From assembly GCA_017454905.1 (NCBI GenBank), contig JAFTCB010000038.1:18163-82162 (forward strand): a stretch of 64,000 nt of DNA, read 5' to 3'. This document shows, piece by piece, positions 25,571 to 34,443 of this stretch. Below the pieces are notes generated by a model. That model searched no databases. It saw only the letters and a program-made list of their open reading frames with translations, and was not told the DNA's origin. Each line of letters opens with the position of its first letter. Position 1 is the first letter of the stretch. Source of the DNA: Bacteroidales bacterium (GTDB lineage: Bacteria > Bacteroidota > Bacteroidia > Bacteroidales > UBA932). The translations under genes were made by a program, and so were the position numbers.

Positions 25571-25600
25571 AAAAGAGGCCGTCCCGGAGGACGGCCTGGC
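25571..25600 (-). terminator. Strong hairpin terminator (copy 2 of 2), after hpf
   Basis: Identical in stem, loop and flanks to 15260-15288: AGGCCGTCC, loop TCCG, GGACGGCCT, then CTTTTGTTTTT on the minus strand. It is 11 bp past the hpf stop and would end the long leftward transcript from the arabinose operon. Confidence 0.85.
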
Positions 25601-25610
25601 AAAGGAGAGA

Positions 25611-25904
25611 TTAGTTCTCGAATTTCTTTTCTTTGACGCGGGTGAGCTTCTCCTTCATGGCGTCCACCGCTTCGGTGATTGCGTTCTCGAAGGTGTCGGC
25701 TTCGCGCTCGATGATGAGCTCCTCGCCCGGGATGTGGATCTGGATCTTGGCCAGCTTTCCTTGTTTGAGATGGTCTTCGAGCGCCACCTCAACCTCCTCG
25801 GTCAGGCCTTCGCAGAAGCGGGCCAGACGGGAGACTTTCTTCTCGACGAAGGCGGCGAGCTGCTCGCCGGCTTCGAACTTCAGGGCCTTGAGTTTAATCT
25901 CCAT
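25611..25904 (-). CDS. hpf: Ribosome hibernation promoting factor (short HPF/YfiA family)
   Basis: 97 residues from the ATG at 25904; an ATG three codons earlier (25913) is also possible. The protein has the short HPF fold: two helices and four strands with the basic patch Lys-x-x-Arg-Leu-Ala-Arg-Phe and an acidic second strand (Glu-Val-Ala-Leu-Glu), then a Thr-x-Glu-Asn-Ala-Ile helix and a basic tail. Such factors bind the decoding centre of idle ribosomes. The long C-terminal dimerisation domain of the long HPF type is absent. It overlaps the xerC 3' end by 11 bp, so it is translationally linked to it. Confidence 0.88.
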   Translation of the reverse strand: MEIKLKALKFEAGEQLAAFVEKKVSRLARFCEGLTEEVEVALEDHLKQGKLAKIQIHIPGEELIIEREADTFENAITEAVDAMKEKLTRVKEKKFEN

Positions 25905-26997
25905 GGTTACCATCGTTTTTTGCCCGTGGATGGGCGGATTTATACACATTTTGCAGCCGCTCGATGGAATTGTGCGTGTAGACCTGGGTCGCCGCCAGGG
26001 AGCTGTGGCCGAGCAATTCCTTGATGGAATTGAGGTCTGTGCCCCCGTCCAGCAGTTCTGTCGCCAGGGTGTGGCGCAGGACGTGCGGTGACTTCCTGCC
26101 GCTGATCCCGCCGACGTGTCCGAGTGCCGCCTTGACGGCACGGTCTACGTAGACCGGATAGAGGCGCGCCCCTCGCGGGGTCTGCAGGAGCGGGGCTTCC
26201 GGGGCCTTGTCCGCGCATTTCAAAGAGTCAACCGATTGTAAATATAACAAAATTTCGTCACAAAGTGATGCCGTCAGCGGAATTTCGCGAATTTTGTCTC
26301 CTTTTCCGCGGACGCGCAGTACGCGGCGCGAGAGGTCCACGGAGTTCCGGTTCAGGGAAATCAGCTCCGCGCGGCGCAGGCCGGTGCCGTAGAGCATGCC
26401 GAGGATCATCCGCTGGAGCTGGTCTTCGTATTTGCCGTATTCGAGTACGCCTTTGGTCTGCTCGAAGTAGCTTTGCATGGCGTCTTCGCGGTAGAAGACG
26501 GGCAGGCGCTTCTCTTGTTTGGGGCGCGGGACCAGCCGGACGGGGTTGCTCTCCAGCAGGCCTTCTTTCATCAGGTATTTGCAGAAGCCGCTCAGCACGC
26601 TCAGATGCAGCCCGACCGTCTTCGCACTCTCCCCTTTCTCATCCAGGAGATGGACTTCGTACGACCGGACCATCTGAATGGACATCATTTCTGAAACGGC
26701 CGCTCCGTCCAGCGACCAACTGCCCCTGGAAACGTCTCGCTGCGCTCGACCCCACCGCTGCGCTTCGCTTGCGGTCCCCCCTCTTACGGTGCCGAGGGTG
26801 GCACGGTTTCCCGGGGCAGTTGTCGCCTTCCCTACACTGGCCGTTTCAGTCTCTTTCGCTACCATGGATTCCTTATTAGCCGCATTCTCGGGCGAGGCAA
26901 AGGCCAGGTATTCTTCCAGCACCCCGCGATAGATCTCGCAGGTCCGGGGAGAATAGCGCCGGATGGCGGAAAGATAGTTCAGGTAACGCTCGATCAT
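25894..26997 (-). CDS. xerC: Tyrosine recombinase XerC-like, with in-frame palindromic insert
   Basis: 367 residues, about 65 longer than usual. The catalytic set is complete: Arg in GTGLRRAEL, Lys in RGKGDK, His-x-x-Arg in PHVLRHT, His in LLGHSSLAATQ and the Tyr in VYTHNS. The excess lies in the N-terminal core-binding domain, residues about 50-103, where the DNA is a 159-bp palindromic element (26691-26849) read in frame as low-complexity Gly/Ala/Arg/Thr-rich sequence. The insert falls in a loop between the first and later helices, so the enzyme may still resolve chromosome dimers. XerC rather than XerD is judged by the C-terminal motif and the solitary position. It overlaps cca by 4 bp (ATGA). 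Confidence 0.85.
   Translation of the reverse strand: MIERYLNYLSAIRRYSPRTCEIYRGVLEEYLAFASPENAANKESMVAKETETASVGKATTAPGNRATLGTVRGGTASEAQRWGRAQRDVSRGSWSLDGAAVSEMMSIQMVRSYEVHLLDEKGESAKTVGLHLSVLSGFCKYLMKEGLLESNPVRLVPRPKQEKRLPVFYREDAMQSYFEQTKGVLEYGKYEDQLQRMILGMLYGTGLRRAELISLNRNSVDLSRRVLRVRGKGDKIREIPLTASLCDEILLYLQSVDSLKCADKAPEAPLLQTPRGARLYPVYVDRAVKAALGHVGGISGRKSPHVLRHTLATELLDGGTDLNSIKELLGHSSLAATQVYTHNSIERLQNVYKSAHPRAKNDGNHGD
26691..26849. repeat. 159-bp palindromic element inside xerC
   Basis: Two nested inverted-repeat arms: CTGAAACGGCC at 26691-26701 with GGCCGTTTCAG at 26839-26849, and CAACTGCCCC at 26717-26726 with GGGGCAGTTG at 26813-26822, the latter continuing into GGAAAC/GTTTCC. The centre holds two smaller hairpins (GC-rich, 26753-26774 and near 26789-26804). 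The length is 53 codons exactly and the xerC frame crosses it without a stop. No second copy is in this window, so calling it a dispersed element is inference. Confidence 0.65.
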
Positions 26998-28418
26998 ACC
27001 TCATGCAGGCCGAGCTCCGGGGCCCGCTGCCGCATATAGGCATCCGCCTCTTCGAAATTATTGCCGATCACCCCGTCCAGGATGGCCTCCTTGACCATCT
27101 CCTTGAGCTGCCCGATCTCCGAGCAGGGCGGAATGCCATAGACCTGCATCACATACTCCCCGTTGATGGGGTTCTTGAAATTGCGGATCGCATCCTTCTC
27201 CTCCACCTCCACCAGCTTGCGCTTCACCAGCTCGAAATTGGCGCGGATCCGCGCCACCTTCGCCTCATTCTTGGACGTGATGTCCGCATTGCAGAGCAGC
27301 ATCAGGTCGTCGATGTCGTCGCCGGCATCGAACAGCAGCCGCCGCACGGCGGAATCGGTCACCTCCTCGTCCACCAGCGCGATGGGCCGCAGATGCAGCC
27401 GGACGAGCTTCTGGACGTATTTCATCTCATCCAGCGGCAGGCGCAGACGATTGAAAATCTTCGGGACCATCCGGGCGCCGATCACCTCGTGGCCGTGGAA
27501 GGTCCAGCCCTGCGCGGGGTCGTAGCGTTTGCTGGCCGGCTTGCCGATGTCATGCAGGAGCGCGGCCCAGCGAAGCCAAAGATTATCAGACACCTCCGCC
27601 ACATTGGTCAGCACCGCCAAGGAATGGGCGAAATTGTCCTTGTGGCCGCGGCCGTCCACCGTCTCCACGCCCTTGAGGGCCAGCAGTTCCGGCAGGACGT
27701 ATTTCAGCAGGCCCGCCTCGTCCATCAGGGAGAAGGCCATCGCGGGCTGCGCGGTCGCGAGCATCTTGTTAAGCTCCTCCGCAATCCGCTCGCAGGAGAG
27801 GATCCTGAGCCGCTCGGCCATCCGGCGCATCGAGTCCATGGACTCGGGAACGATCGTGAAAGGATGCTCCGGCGTGGAAAGCCGGGTCGCGAAGCGCACG
27901 GCGCGCAGCATCCGGAGCGGGTCGTCGGAATAGGTCGTATCGGGATCCAGGGGCGTGCGGATGATGCCGGCATCCAGGTCGCGGATGCCGCCGAACGGGT
28001 CCACCAGGGCGCCGAAATCCTCCTTCTGCAGGGAGAAAGCCATCGCATTGATGGTGAAGTCGCGCCGCTGCTGGTCGTCCTCGAGGGTGCCGTTCTCCAC
28101 GATGGGGTTGCGGGACTCGCGGCGGTAGGACTCCTTGCGCGCCCCGACAAACTCGACCTCATCGCCCCGGTAGTGGAGCATCGCCGTCCCGAAATTCTTG
28201 AAATAGGACACGTGCTGCTTCGTCCGCTCCCCGACCGCCAGCGCGAAGTCGATCCCGCTGCCCTCCACGACGATGTCGATGTCGTTGCCGGCGCGGCCGA
28301 GGAAGCAGTCGCGCACATAGCCGCCGATCACGAAGGCGCGTACGCCCCGCGCGGCAGCGATTTCACTGACGATACGGAAGATAGGACGGTCGAGAAACTG
28401 GTCGGTTATAGTGGGCAT
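26994..28418 (-). CDS. cca: CCA tRNA nucleotidyltransferase (HD-domain type)
   Basis: 474 residues. Nucleotidyltransferase motif Gly-Gly-Tyr-Val-Arg-Asp followed by the metal-binding Asn-Asp-Ile-Asp-Ile-Val, then the Arg-Arg-Asp-Phe-Thr-Ile-Asn-Ala-Met-Ala motif and the Asp-Pro-Leu-Arg-Met-Leu-Arg-Ala-Val-Arg-Phe base-selection helix; together these separate CCA enzymes and poly(A) polymerases from other nucleotidyltransferases. A C-terminal HD domain (Leu-Leu-His-Asp-Ile-Gly-Lys) and RNA-binding tail follow. It adds or repairs the tRNA 3' CCA end. The start overlaps the HsdR_N-like gene by 13 bp and the end overlaps xerC by 4 bp, so it is in one run of coupled genes. Confidence 0.92.
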   Translation of the reverse strand: MPTITDQFLDRPIFRIVSEIAAARGVRAFVIGGYVRDCFLGRAGNDIDIVVEGSGIDFALAVGERTKQHVSYFKNFGTAMLHYRGDEVEFVGARKESYRRESRNPIVENGTLEDDQQRRDFTINAMAFSLQKEDFGALVDPFGGIRDLDAGIIRTPLDPDTTYSDDPLRMLRAVRFATRLSTPEHPFTIVPESMDSMRRMAERLRILSCERIAEELNKMLATAQPAMAFSLMDEAGLLKYVLPELLALKGVETVDGRGHKDNFAHSLAVLTNVAEVSDNLWLRWAALLHDIGKPASKRYDPAQGWTFHGHEVIGARMVPKIFNRLRLPLDEMKYVQKLVRLHLRPIALVDEEVTDSAVRRLLFDAGDDIDDLMLLCNADITSKNEAKVARIRANFELVKRKLVEVEEKDAIRNFKNPINGEYVMQVYGIPPCSEIGQLKEMVKEAILDGVIGNNFEEADAYMRQRAPELGLHEV

Positions 28419-28807
28419 AGCATTTCTTCATAGCTGGGGATGTGATCGCACGGGACGAACGTCTCCCCTTCCAGCCTGTAAAGATACGTCTTTTTTCCGT
28501 TTGTCACGACCAGAAAGCGCACGCCCAGCACGGAATTGTAGCGCATCGCCTGCTCCAGGACGGCCGGAGTCAGTGCCACTTCCGGGCGCTTGCACTCCAC
28601 CACGGCGAGCGGCGCGGCGTCGCGCCCGTACACCACGATGTCGGCCCTGTAGGGCTTGCGGCCGAACTTGAACCCCACCTCGCTCATCATCATGTGCTCC
28701 GGGACGCCGAACGTGTCCCGGAGCTGCATGATAAACCACTGCCGCACCTGTTCCTCAGGTGTGGCAGTGACTTCTTTCTTGCGGAGAGGGTCCCAGATCA
28801 GCGCCAT
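28406..28807 (-). CDS. Stand-alone HsdR N-terminal-like nuclease-fold protein
   Basis: 133 residues. It matches the type I restriction HsdR_N_2 family: an N-terminal helical stretch, then Arg-Ala-Asp-Ile-Val-Val and, about 20 residues later, Val-Glu-Cys-Lys-Arg, the Asp...Glu-x-Lys core of the PD-(D/E)xK nuclease fold. No helicase or methylase partner is nearby, so it is not part of a restriction system. Such orphans are common in Bacteroidales next to housekeeping genes; their job is unknown. It begins 3 bp after the kinase gene and overlaps cca by 13 bp. Confidence 0.75.
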   Translation of the reverse strand: MALIWDPLRKKEVTATPEEQVRQWFIMQLRDTFGVPEHMMMSEVGFKFGRKPYRADIVVYGRDAAPLAVVECKRPEVALTPAVLEQAMRYNSVLGVRFLVVTNGKKTYLYRLEGETFVPCDHIPSYEEMLCPL

Positions 28808-28810
28808 CCC

Positions 28811-30403
28811 CTATCTTTTGCAGTGTACGGCCGCTTCTTCGACAGGGAGCGTCTCCCGGTAGCGGGCGATCCAGTCGTTGAAACCGGCCACGTCCTCGGG
28901 ATCCGGCTGCACCTCCGTGCCGGCGTTGCCGACGAAGACGCAGCGCTCCAGCCAGTCCGCGAGCGGCAGGGCATCCGGATTGGCGACGCAGTATTCCGCC
29001 AGCAGGGCGATACCCCAGGCACCGCCTTCCCCGGCCGTCTCCATCACGGAGATCGGGGAATTCAGCGCAGCCGCAAGGAAACGCTGGCCCACACCCTTCG
29101 TCTTGAAGAGTCCACCGTGGCCCGTGATGCGGTCCACGCCCACGTGCTCCTCGCCGAAGAGGATGTCATTGCCGACCTTGAGCACGCCGATAGAAGCATA
29201 CAGATGCGCACGCATCAGGTTCGCCAGGTTGAAGCGGTCTTCCGCCTTGCGGACGAGGAGCGGACGGCCTTCGGCCAGGCCCATCACCGGCTCGCCGGAG
29301 ATGTAGTTGTAGGAGATCAGCCCGCCGCAGTCCCGGTCTCCCCGGAGAGCGACCGTGAACAGGCGGTCGTAGATCGCTCCCATATCCACAGGAACGCCGA
29401 GCAGTTCCTGGTATTCCTTGAAGAGGTTGACCCAGGCGTTGATGTCGGAAGTGCAGTTGTTGCAGTGCACCATCGCCACCGGACTGCCGTCCGGGGTCGT
29501 GACGATGTCGATCACCTCGTACGGGCGCGACAGGTCCTTCTCCAGGACGATCATCGAGAAGGAGGAGGTCCCGGCAGACACGTTGCCGGTGCGCGGCTTG
29601 ACCGCGTTGGTCGCCACCATGCCGGTCCCGGCATCACCTTCCGGCGGACAGAGCGGGATACCGGCCTGCAGGCGGCCGGAGGGATCCAGCAAGCGGGCGC
29701 CTTCCCCGGTCAGCAGGCCGGCGGGAGCGCCGGCAGGCAGGACCTCAGGCAGGATGTCCGCCAGCTTCCAGGGATAGCCTGCAGGAGCCACCAGGGCGTC
29801 GAAAGCAGCGATGCGCTGCGTATCGAAGTCTTTGGTCGCAGCATCCACCGGCATCATGCCGGAAGCGTCCCCCACGCCGAGCACCTTGCGGCCCGTGAGC
29901 TGCCAATGCACGTATCCGGCCAGGGTCGTCAGGAAACGGACATCTTTCACATGCGGTTCGCCGTCCAGGATGCACTGGTACAGATGGGAAAGGCTCCAGC
30001 GGAGCGGCATGTTGAAGTTGAACAGTTCGGAGAGCTTCGCGGCGGCGGGGCCGGTGTTGGTATTGCGCCAGGTACGGAACGGGACCAGGAGGCGGTCGGA
30101 GGCATCGAAGGCCATGTAGCCGTGCATCATGGCGCTGACACCGATGGCGGCCAGCCGCTCGATCTCTACGCCGTACTGCCCGCGCACATCCTGGCAGAGG
30201 TCGGCATAGCAGTCCTGCAAGCCGTTCCAGATGGCATCCAGGCTGTAAGTCCACAATCCAGCCTCCAGCTGGTTCTCCCAGGAATGGCTGCCCTGGGCGA
30301 TGGGCCGGTGCTCCGGATCGATGAGCACCGCCTTGATGCGGGTGGAGCCGAACTCGATGCCGAGAACGGCTTTCCCCGCGACGATGACTTGTTTTGCGTC
30401 CAT
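28811..30403 (-). CDS. araB: FGGY-family kinase, probable L-ribulokinase
   Basis: 530 residues. FGGY kinase signs include the N-terminal ATPase loop Gly-Ile-Glu-Phe-Gly-Ser-Thr-Arg, a Met-Met-His-Gly segment near 110, and the C-terminal Gly-His-Gly-Gly-Leu-Phe-Lys with Ala-Gly-Glu-Gly-Gly-Ala-Trp-Gly. In Bacteroidota this branch phosphorylates L-ribulose and stands in for classical AraB. Being 4 bp after araA and in one run with araD and a symporter makes ribulokinase much more likely than xylulokinase. Acts in the cytoplasm. The sugar specificity rests on context. Confidence 0.82.
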   Translation of the reverse strand: MDAKQVIVAGKAVLGIEFGSTRIKAVLIDPEHRPIAQGSHSWENQLEAGLWTYSLDAIWNGLQDCYADLCQDVRGQYGVEIERLAAIGVSAMMHGYMAFDASDRLLVPFRTWRNTNTGPAAAKLSELFNFNMPLRWSLSHLYQCILDGEPHVKDVRFLTTLAGYVHWQLTGRKVLGVGDASGMMPVDAATKDFDTQRIAAFDALVAPAGYPWKLADILPEVLPAGAPAGLLTGEGARLLDPSGRLQAGIPLCPPEGDAGTGMVATNAVKPRTGNVSAGTSSFSMIVLEKDLSRPYEVIDIVTTPDGSPVAMVHCNNCTSDINAWVNLFKEYQELLGVPVDMGAIYDRLFTVALRGDRDCGGLISYNYISGEPVMGLAEGRPLLVRKAEDRFNLANLMRAHLYASIGVLKVGNDILFGEEHVGVDRITGHGGLFKTKGVGQRFLAAALNSPISVMETAGEGGAWGIALLAEYCVANPDALPLADWLERCVFVGNAGTEVQPDPEDVAGFNDWIARYRETLPVEEAAVHCKR

Positions 30404-30407
30404 ATTC

Positions 30408-31943
30408 CTACTTGAGCGCCTTGTTCAGCAGATAGTAGACCTCGTTCATCCGCAGTTCGCGCTTGAACTGGTGGATGGTGGTATCCTTGCCGATGTGCAG
30501 GAACTCGATGCCGGTGATCTCGGCGAAGTCGCCCCAGTACTCGGCCGTGATGTCATAGCTGAAGGCAGAATGGTGCGTGCCTCCGGCGAGGATCCAGGCG
30601 CAGGCGCCGATCTCGAAGCTGGGGCGCGGGACCCAGAGGGCCGAGGCCACGGGGAGCTTGGGCATGGGCTTGGGCTCGATGCAGTCCACATCCTGCACGA
30701 TGACGCGGAAGCGGTTGCCGAGGTCCACGACAGTAGCCTTGGAGCCGGGGCCGGTCTTGGAAGTGAACACCAGGCGGGCGGTCGGCTGTTTGCGGATGCC
30801 GATGCCGAGGAAGTGCACTTCCAGTTTCGGGCGGTCGCTGGCAATCATCGGGCATACCTCCAGCATGTGGCTCTGCAGGCAGGAAGACTGCTCTCCGGCG
30901 AAATTGAGCGTGTAGTCCTCCAGGAAGGAGCAGCCGCCGGGAAGGCCCTGGGACATGACCCAGAGCGTACGCTGCAGGCAGGCGGTCTTCCAGTCGCCCT
31001 CGGCGCCGAAGCCATAGCCTTCGGCCATGAGCCGCTGGGTGGCCAGACCGGGGATCTGGTCGAAGCCGCAGAAATCCGGTGCATCGACGTCCGCGTCGCC
31101 GAGGTCGTCGAAATTCGTGGTGAAGGCCGTAGCGCCCTCGTCCTTGAGGACGCGGCGGATGGCAATCTCAGCCCGGGCAGCGTTGCGCACCTTCTCCCAA
31201 TAAACTTCGGGGCCGGTCTCGTCGATCTTGATGGTATAGAGTTTCTTATACTCCTCCACCAGGGCGTCGGTCTCTTCCGGCGTGACCTTCTTCCAATAGT
31301 CCATCAGGTTGGACACCGGATAGTAATCGACATGGTAGCCGAGTCGCTGCTCGAACTCCACGCGGTCGCCGTCCGTGACAGCCACGTTGTTCATGTTCAT
31401 GCCGAACATGAGGCAGCGTACCTTGCGGGCGTCGGCCAGGGCGGCACTCACGCGCGCCCAGATGGCGATGCGGCGCTGGGCTTCGGGGCTCTTCCAGTAG
31501 CCGACCACGACTTTGCGCGGGACGCGCATGCGGGCGCAGATGTGCCCGAACTCGATGTCGCCGTGGGCGCTCTGGTTGAGGTTCATGAAGTCCATGTCGA
31601 TATCATTCCAGGGGATCTCGGCGTTGTACTGGGTGTGGAAGTGGAGAAGCGGCTTCTTCAGGTCCTGCAGGCCCTTGATCCACATCTTGGCCGGAGAGAA
31701 GGTATGCATCCAGGTGATGACGCCGACGCACTCGGGGGCGTTGTTGGCGGCATTCATCACGTCCTCGACCTCACGGCTGCTGTTGGCCGTCCCTTTGTAA
31801 ACGATTTTGACGGGGATGTTGCCGGAGGCGTTGAGGCCCTCCACCATCTCCTTGGAATGTCCGTCCACGGCGACCACCGCATCCCCTCCGTAGAGGAGCT
31901 GCGCACCGGTCACCCACCATAATTCACAATTTTCAAATGCCAT
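30408..31943 (-). CDS. araA: L-arabinose isomerase
   Basis: 511 residues, the normal length. Recognisable AraA segments: Trp-x-Val-Thr-Gly-Ala-Gln near the start, [12 protein letters not shown], His-Thr-Gln-Tyr-Asn-x-Glu-Ile-Pro-Trp, Phe-x-Met-Asn-Met-Asn-Asn-Val-Ala-Val-Thr-Asp-Gly-Asp and Gly-Gly-x-Ser-Phe-x-Glu-Asp-Tyr-Thr. It turns L-arabinose into L-ribulose in the cytoplasm with Mn as cofactor. It lies between araD (19 bp upstream) and the kinase (4 bp downstream). Confidence 0.95.
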   Translation of the reverse strand: MAFENCELWWVTGAQLLYGGDAVVAVDGHSKEMVEGLNASGNIPVKIVYKGTANSSREVEDVMNAANNAPECVGVITWMHTFSPAKMWIKGLQDLKKPLLHFHTQYNAEIPWNDIDMDFMNLNQSAHGDIEFGHICARMRVPRKVVVGYWKSPEAQRRIAIWARVSAALADARKVRCLMFGMNMNNVAVTDGDRVEFEQRLGYHVDYYPVSNLMDYWKKVTPEETDALVEEYKKLYTIKIDETGPEVYWEKVRNAARAEIAIRRVLKDEGATAFTTNFDDLGDADVDAPDFCGFDQIPGLATQRLMAEGYGFGAEGDWKTACLQRTLWVMSQGLPGGCSFLEDYTLNFAGEQSSCLQSHMLEVCPMIASDRPKLEVHFLGIGIRKQPTARLVFTSKTGPGSKATVVDLGNRFRVIVQDVDCIEPKPMPKLPVASALWVPRPSFEIGACAWILAGGTHHSAFSYDITAEYWGDFAEITGIEFLHIGKDTTIHQFKRELRMNEVYYLLNKALK

Positions 31944-31962
31944 ATCGGTATGCGTTTTAATG

Positions 31963-32700
31963 TTATTGTTTTTTCTTTTTCTGTCCGTAGTAGGCGTCCG
32001 GGCCGTGCTTGCGGCTGTAGTGCTTCTCGATCAGGAGCTTGTTCATCTTCGGACCGCGGCCGAAGGATCCCCAGTAGAGATCCAGCTGGTGCGCCGAGAC
32101 GACGGAGCAGGAGATGAAGGCCATCCGGGCCACTTCCTCGAGCACCACGGCGTTGTGGACGGCATTGTCCGCGTCCATGCCCCAGGTGAAGGGGCCGTGG
32201 TTGCGCACGAGGACGCCGGGCGTGTCGTCGGGGTTCATCCCGCGGAAGCGCTCCACGATGACGTTGCCGGTCTCCTTCTCATATTCGCCGAAGACCTCGG
32301 CGCGGCTCATGTTGCGCGTGCAGGGGATGTCATCGTGGAAATAGTCGGCATGGGTGGTGCCGATGTTGGGGATGTCCCGGCCAGCCTGGGCCCAGGCCGT
32401 GGCATGGGTGGAGTGGGTGTGCACCACGCCGCCGATGTTCGGGAAAGCCTTGTAGAGCACGATGTGGGTCGGGGTGTCGGAAGAAGGGTTCAGGTCCCCC
32501 TCCACCACCTTGCCGTCCAGGTCGACGACGACCATGTCCTCCGGCTTCATGTTGTCATAGCTCACGCCCGAGGGCTTGATGACCACCAGCCCGCTCGCGC
32601 GGTCGATGGCGGAGACATTGCCCCAGGTGAAGAGAACCAGCCCGTGCTTGACGAGGTCCAGGTTGGCCTTGCAGACTTTTTCTTTGAGTTCTTCTAACAT
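31963..32700 (-). CDS. araD: L-ribulose-5-phosphate 4-epimerase
   Basis: 245 residues. The class II aldolase/epimerase fold is evident: Thr-Trp-Gly-Asn-Val-Ser near 26, Lys-Pro-Ser-Gly-Val-Ser near 43, the zinc pair His-Thr-His-Ser-Thr-His around 94, and Asn-His-Gly-Pro-Phe-Thr-Trp-Gly with the third His. A basic Lys-rich tail ends the protein. It makes D-xylulose 5-phosphate, the entry to the pentose phosphate pathway. The gene starts 3 bp after the symporter stop and is followed by araA. Confidence 0.93.
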   Translation of the reverse strand: MLEELKEKVCKANLDLVKHGLVLFTWGNVSAIDRASGLVVIKPSGVSYDNMKPEDMVVVDLDGKVVEGDLNPSSDTPTHIVLYKAFPNIGGVVHTHSTHATAWAQAGRDIPNIGTTHADYFHDDIPCTRNMSRAEVFGEYEKETGNVIVERFRGMNPDDTPGVLVRNHGPFTWGMDADNAVHNAVVLEEVARMAFISCSVVSAHQLDLYWGSFGRGPKMNKLLIEKHYSRKHGPDAYYGQKKKKQ

Positions 32701-32703
32701 AGA

Positions 32704-34425
32704 CTACCAGAAATAGACATAGAACGCGACCGTGAAGGCCAGGATGATACAGGTGTGGATGATATCCCAGGTGCCCCAGGAGGCGCGGGTCACTGCCTTC
32801 TGCTCAGGCGTAGCCGTGCCGAAGCACAGGCCCTGCACCTGCTCCTCGGCAGGCTTCGGGGTCAGCAGGGTGACCACGATGGCCAGCACGATGCAGAAGA
32901 GGAACATCCAGACGCAGAATGCGTAGACGTTCAGGTCGTTGAAGATGAAGGTGAACACATTGTGGGACTCCGGGTTGATGATCATCGTGATCAGGCGGGT
33001 AAAGCCCAGGACCAGGCCCACGATGAGGGTCCACATACCGGCTTTCGGCGAGGTCTTCTTCCAGCAGATACCCAGCAGGAACACCGCGGCGATGGCCGGG
33101 GCGAGCAGGCTCTGGACGCTCTGGATATAGTTGTACAGGCTCTTGCCCATGCGCTGGATGACGAAGATCCACAGCACGCCGAGCACGACCACCACCACGG
33201 TGGCGATACGGCCGATGCGCACGAGCTTCTTCTCATCGGTATCCGGGTGCTTGCGCTTGTAGATATCGATGGTGTAGAGCATGGCGGAGGAGTTGTAAAG
33301 GGAGGCCAGGGAGCTCATCAGGGCGGCGAGGATACCGCAGATCACGACACCCTTCAGGCCCACCGGCAGGAGGGTGTTGACCAGCATCGGGAAAGCGATG
33401 TCCGGGTTGGCGACGGTCCCGTCGGCATTCGTGCCGAGGGCGGCGGCAAGCGTCCGGCCGATCTCGGAATCCGGGGTCTTGGTGAGGGCAAAGGCAATCA
33501 TGCCCGGGATGAGGAACAGGAACACCGGGAGGAGCTTGAGGTAAGCGCCGAAGATCGTACCGCGGCGGGCTTCCTTCTGGTCCTTGCCGGAGAGCACGCG
33601 CTGGACGATGAACTGGTCGGTACACCAATACCAGAAGCCGATGATGGCGGAACCGAAGAGGGCGCCGTACCAGGGGAATTCAGGATCCTTTCCGCTGCGC
33701 ATCAGCGAGGTCATCGAATCGCCGTAGTCGTTGACGGGCTGGGCGGCGCAGATGTCCATCATGGTATTCCAGCCGCCGAGTTCGCGGAGGCCGAGCCAGA
33801 GAATGACCAGGGAACCGACCAGCAGGATCGGGGTCTGCAGGACCGAGGTCTTGAGCACGGACTCCATGCCGCCGATGACGGTATAGATGGCGGTGATAAT
33901 CACGAGGGCCAGGGCGGCTACCCAGAAGTTGATGCCCAGCAGGGTGTTCAGCGCGAGGCCGCCGGCGAGGACGGTCACGGACACCTTGGTGAGGACGTAG
34001 CTGGCCAGGGACAGCCAGGTCAGGATGCCGCGGCTTTCCTTGTTGTAGCGTTTCTCGAGGAATTCCGGCATCGTGTAAACCATGCTGCGCTCATAGAACG
34101 GGACGAAGACCCAGCCCAGGATGAGGATCATCCAGCCCTGGATCTCCCAGTGGGCCTGGGCCATGCCGGCGGAGGCGCCGGTGCCGGCCAGGCCGATGAG
34201 GTGCTCGGAACCGATGTTGGAAGCGAAGATGGATGCGCCGATGGCGATCCACGTGGCACTGCGGCCGCTCAGGAAATAATCACCGGATGTCTCTTTCTTT
34301 TTGCGGGCGACATCCCAGCAGATCCACACCATCGCCAGGAAGAACAGGGCGATGACGATCCAGTCCCACGATGCGAGGGAGATGCGGTTCAGGTCAGCAG
34401 CCTGAAGAGGCAGGAAAGTATGCAT
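32704..34425 (-). CDS. Sodium:solute symporter (SSS family), probable arabinose transporter
   Basis: 573 residues from the ATG at 34425; a GTG two codons upstream is possible. About 14 membrane helices are visible. Family landmarks include Phe-Leu-Ser-Gly-Arg near residue 50, Ala-Ser-Asn-Ile-Gly-Ser-Glu-His-Leu-Ile-Gly-Leu (sodium site region), and Trp-Tyr-Trp-Cys-Thr-Asp-Gln-Phe-Ile-Val-Gln-Arg. The SGLT-like pattern points to a sugar substrate; the operon points to arabinose or a short arabinoside. Probably the inner-membrane uptake step of this pathway. The gene lies 3 bp before araD. Confidence 0.88.
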   Translation of the reverse strand: MHTFLPLQAADLNRISLASWDWIVIALFFLAMVWICWDVARKKKETSGDYFLSGRSATWIAIGASIFASNIGSEHLIGLAGTGASAGMAQAHWEIQGWMILILGWVFVPFYERSMVYTMPEFLEKRYNKESRGILTWLSLASYVLTKVSVTVLAGGLALNTLLGINFWVAALALVIITAIYTVIGGMESVLKTSVLQTPILLVGSLVILWLGLRELGGWNTMMDICAAQPVNDYGDSMTSLMRSGKDPEFPWYGALFGSAIIGFWYWCTDQFIVQRVLSGKDQKEARRGTIFGAYLKLLPVFLFLIPGMIAFALTKTPDSEIGRTLAAALGTNADGTVANPDIAFPMLVNTLLPVGLKGVVICGILAALMSSLASLYNSSAMLYTIDIYKRKHPDTDEKKLVRIGRIATVVVVVLGVLWIFVIQRMGKSLYNYIQSVQSLLAPAIAAVFLLGICWKKTSPKAGMWTLIVGLVLGFTRLITMIINPESHNVFTFIFNDLNVYAFCVWMFLFCIVLAIVVTLLTPKPAEEQVQGLCFGTATPEQKAVTRASWGTWDIIHTCIILAFTVAFYVYFW

Positions 34426-34443
34426 ATACACGTATGTTTTGGT

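Noticed and set aside
25914-26141. N-terminal extension of the hpf frame
   Set aside because: It lies inside xerC in another frame and lacks any HPF similarity; the compact HPF begins at 25904.
28811-30403. Xylulokinase as the identity of the FGGY kinase
   Set aside because: The fold allows it, but the immediate operon with araA and araD makes L-ribulose the better substrate; left as probable.
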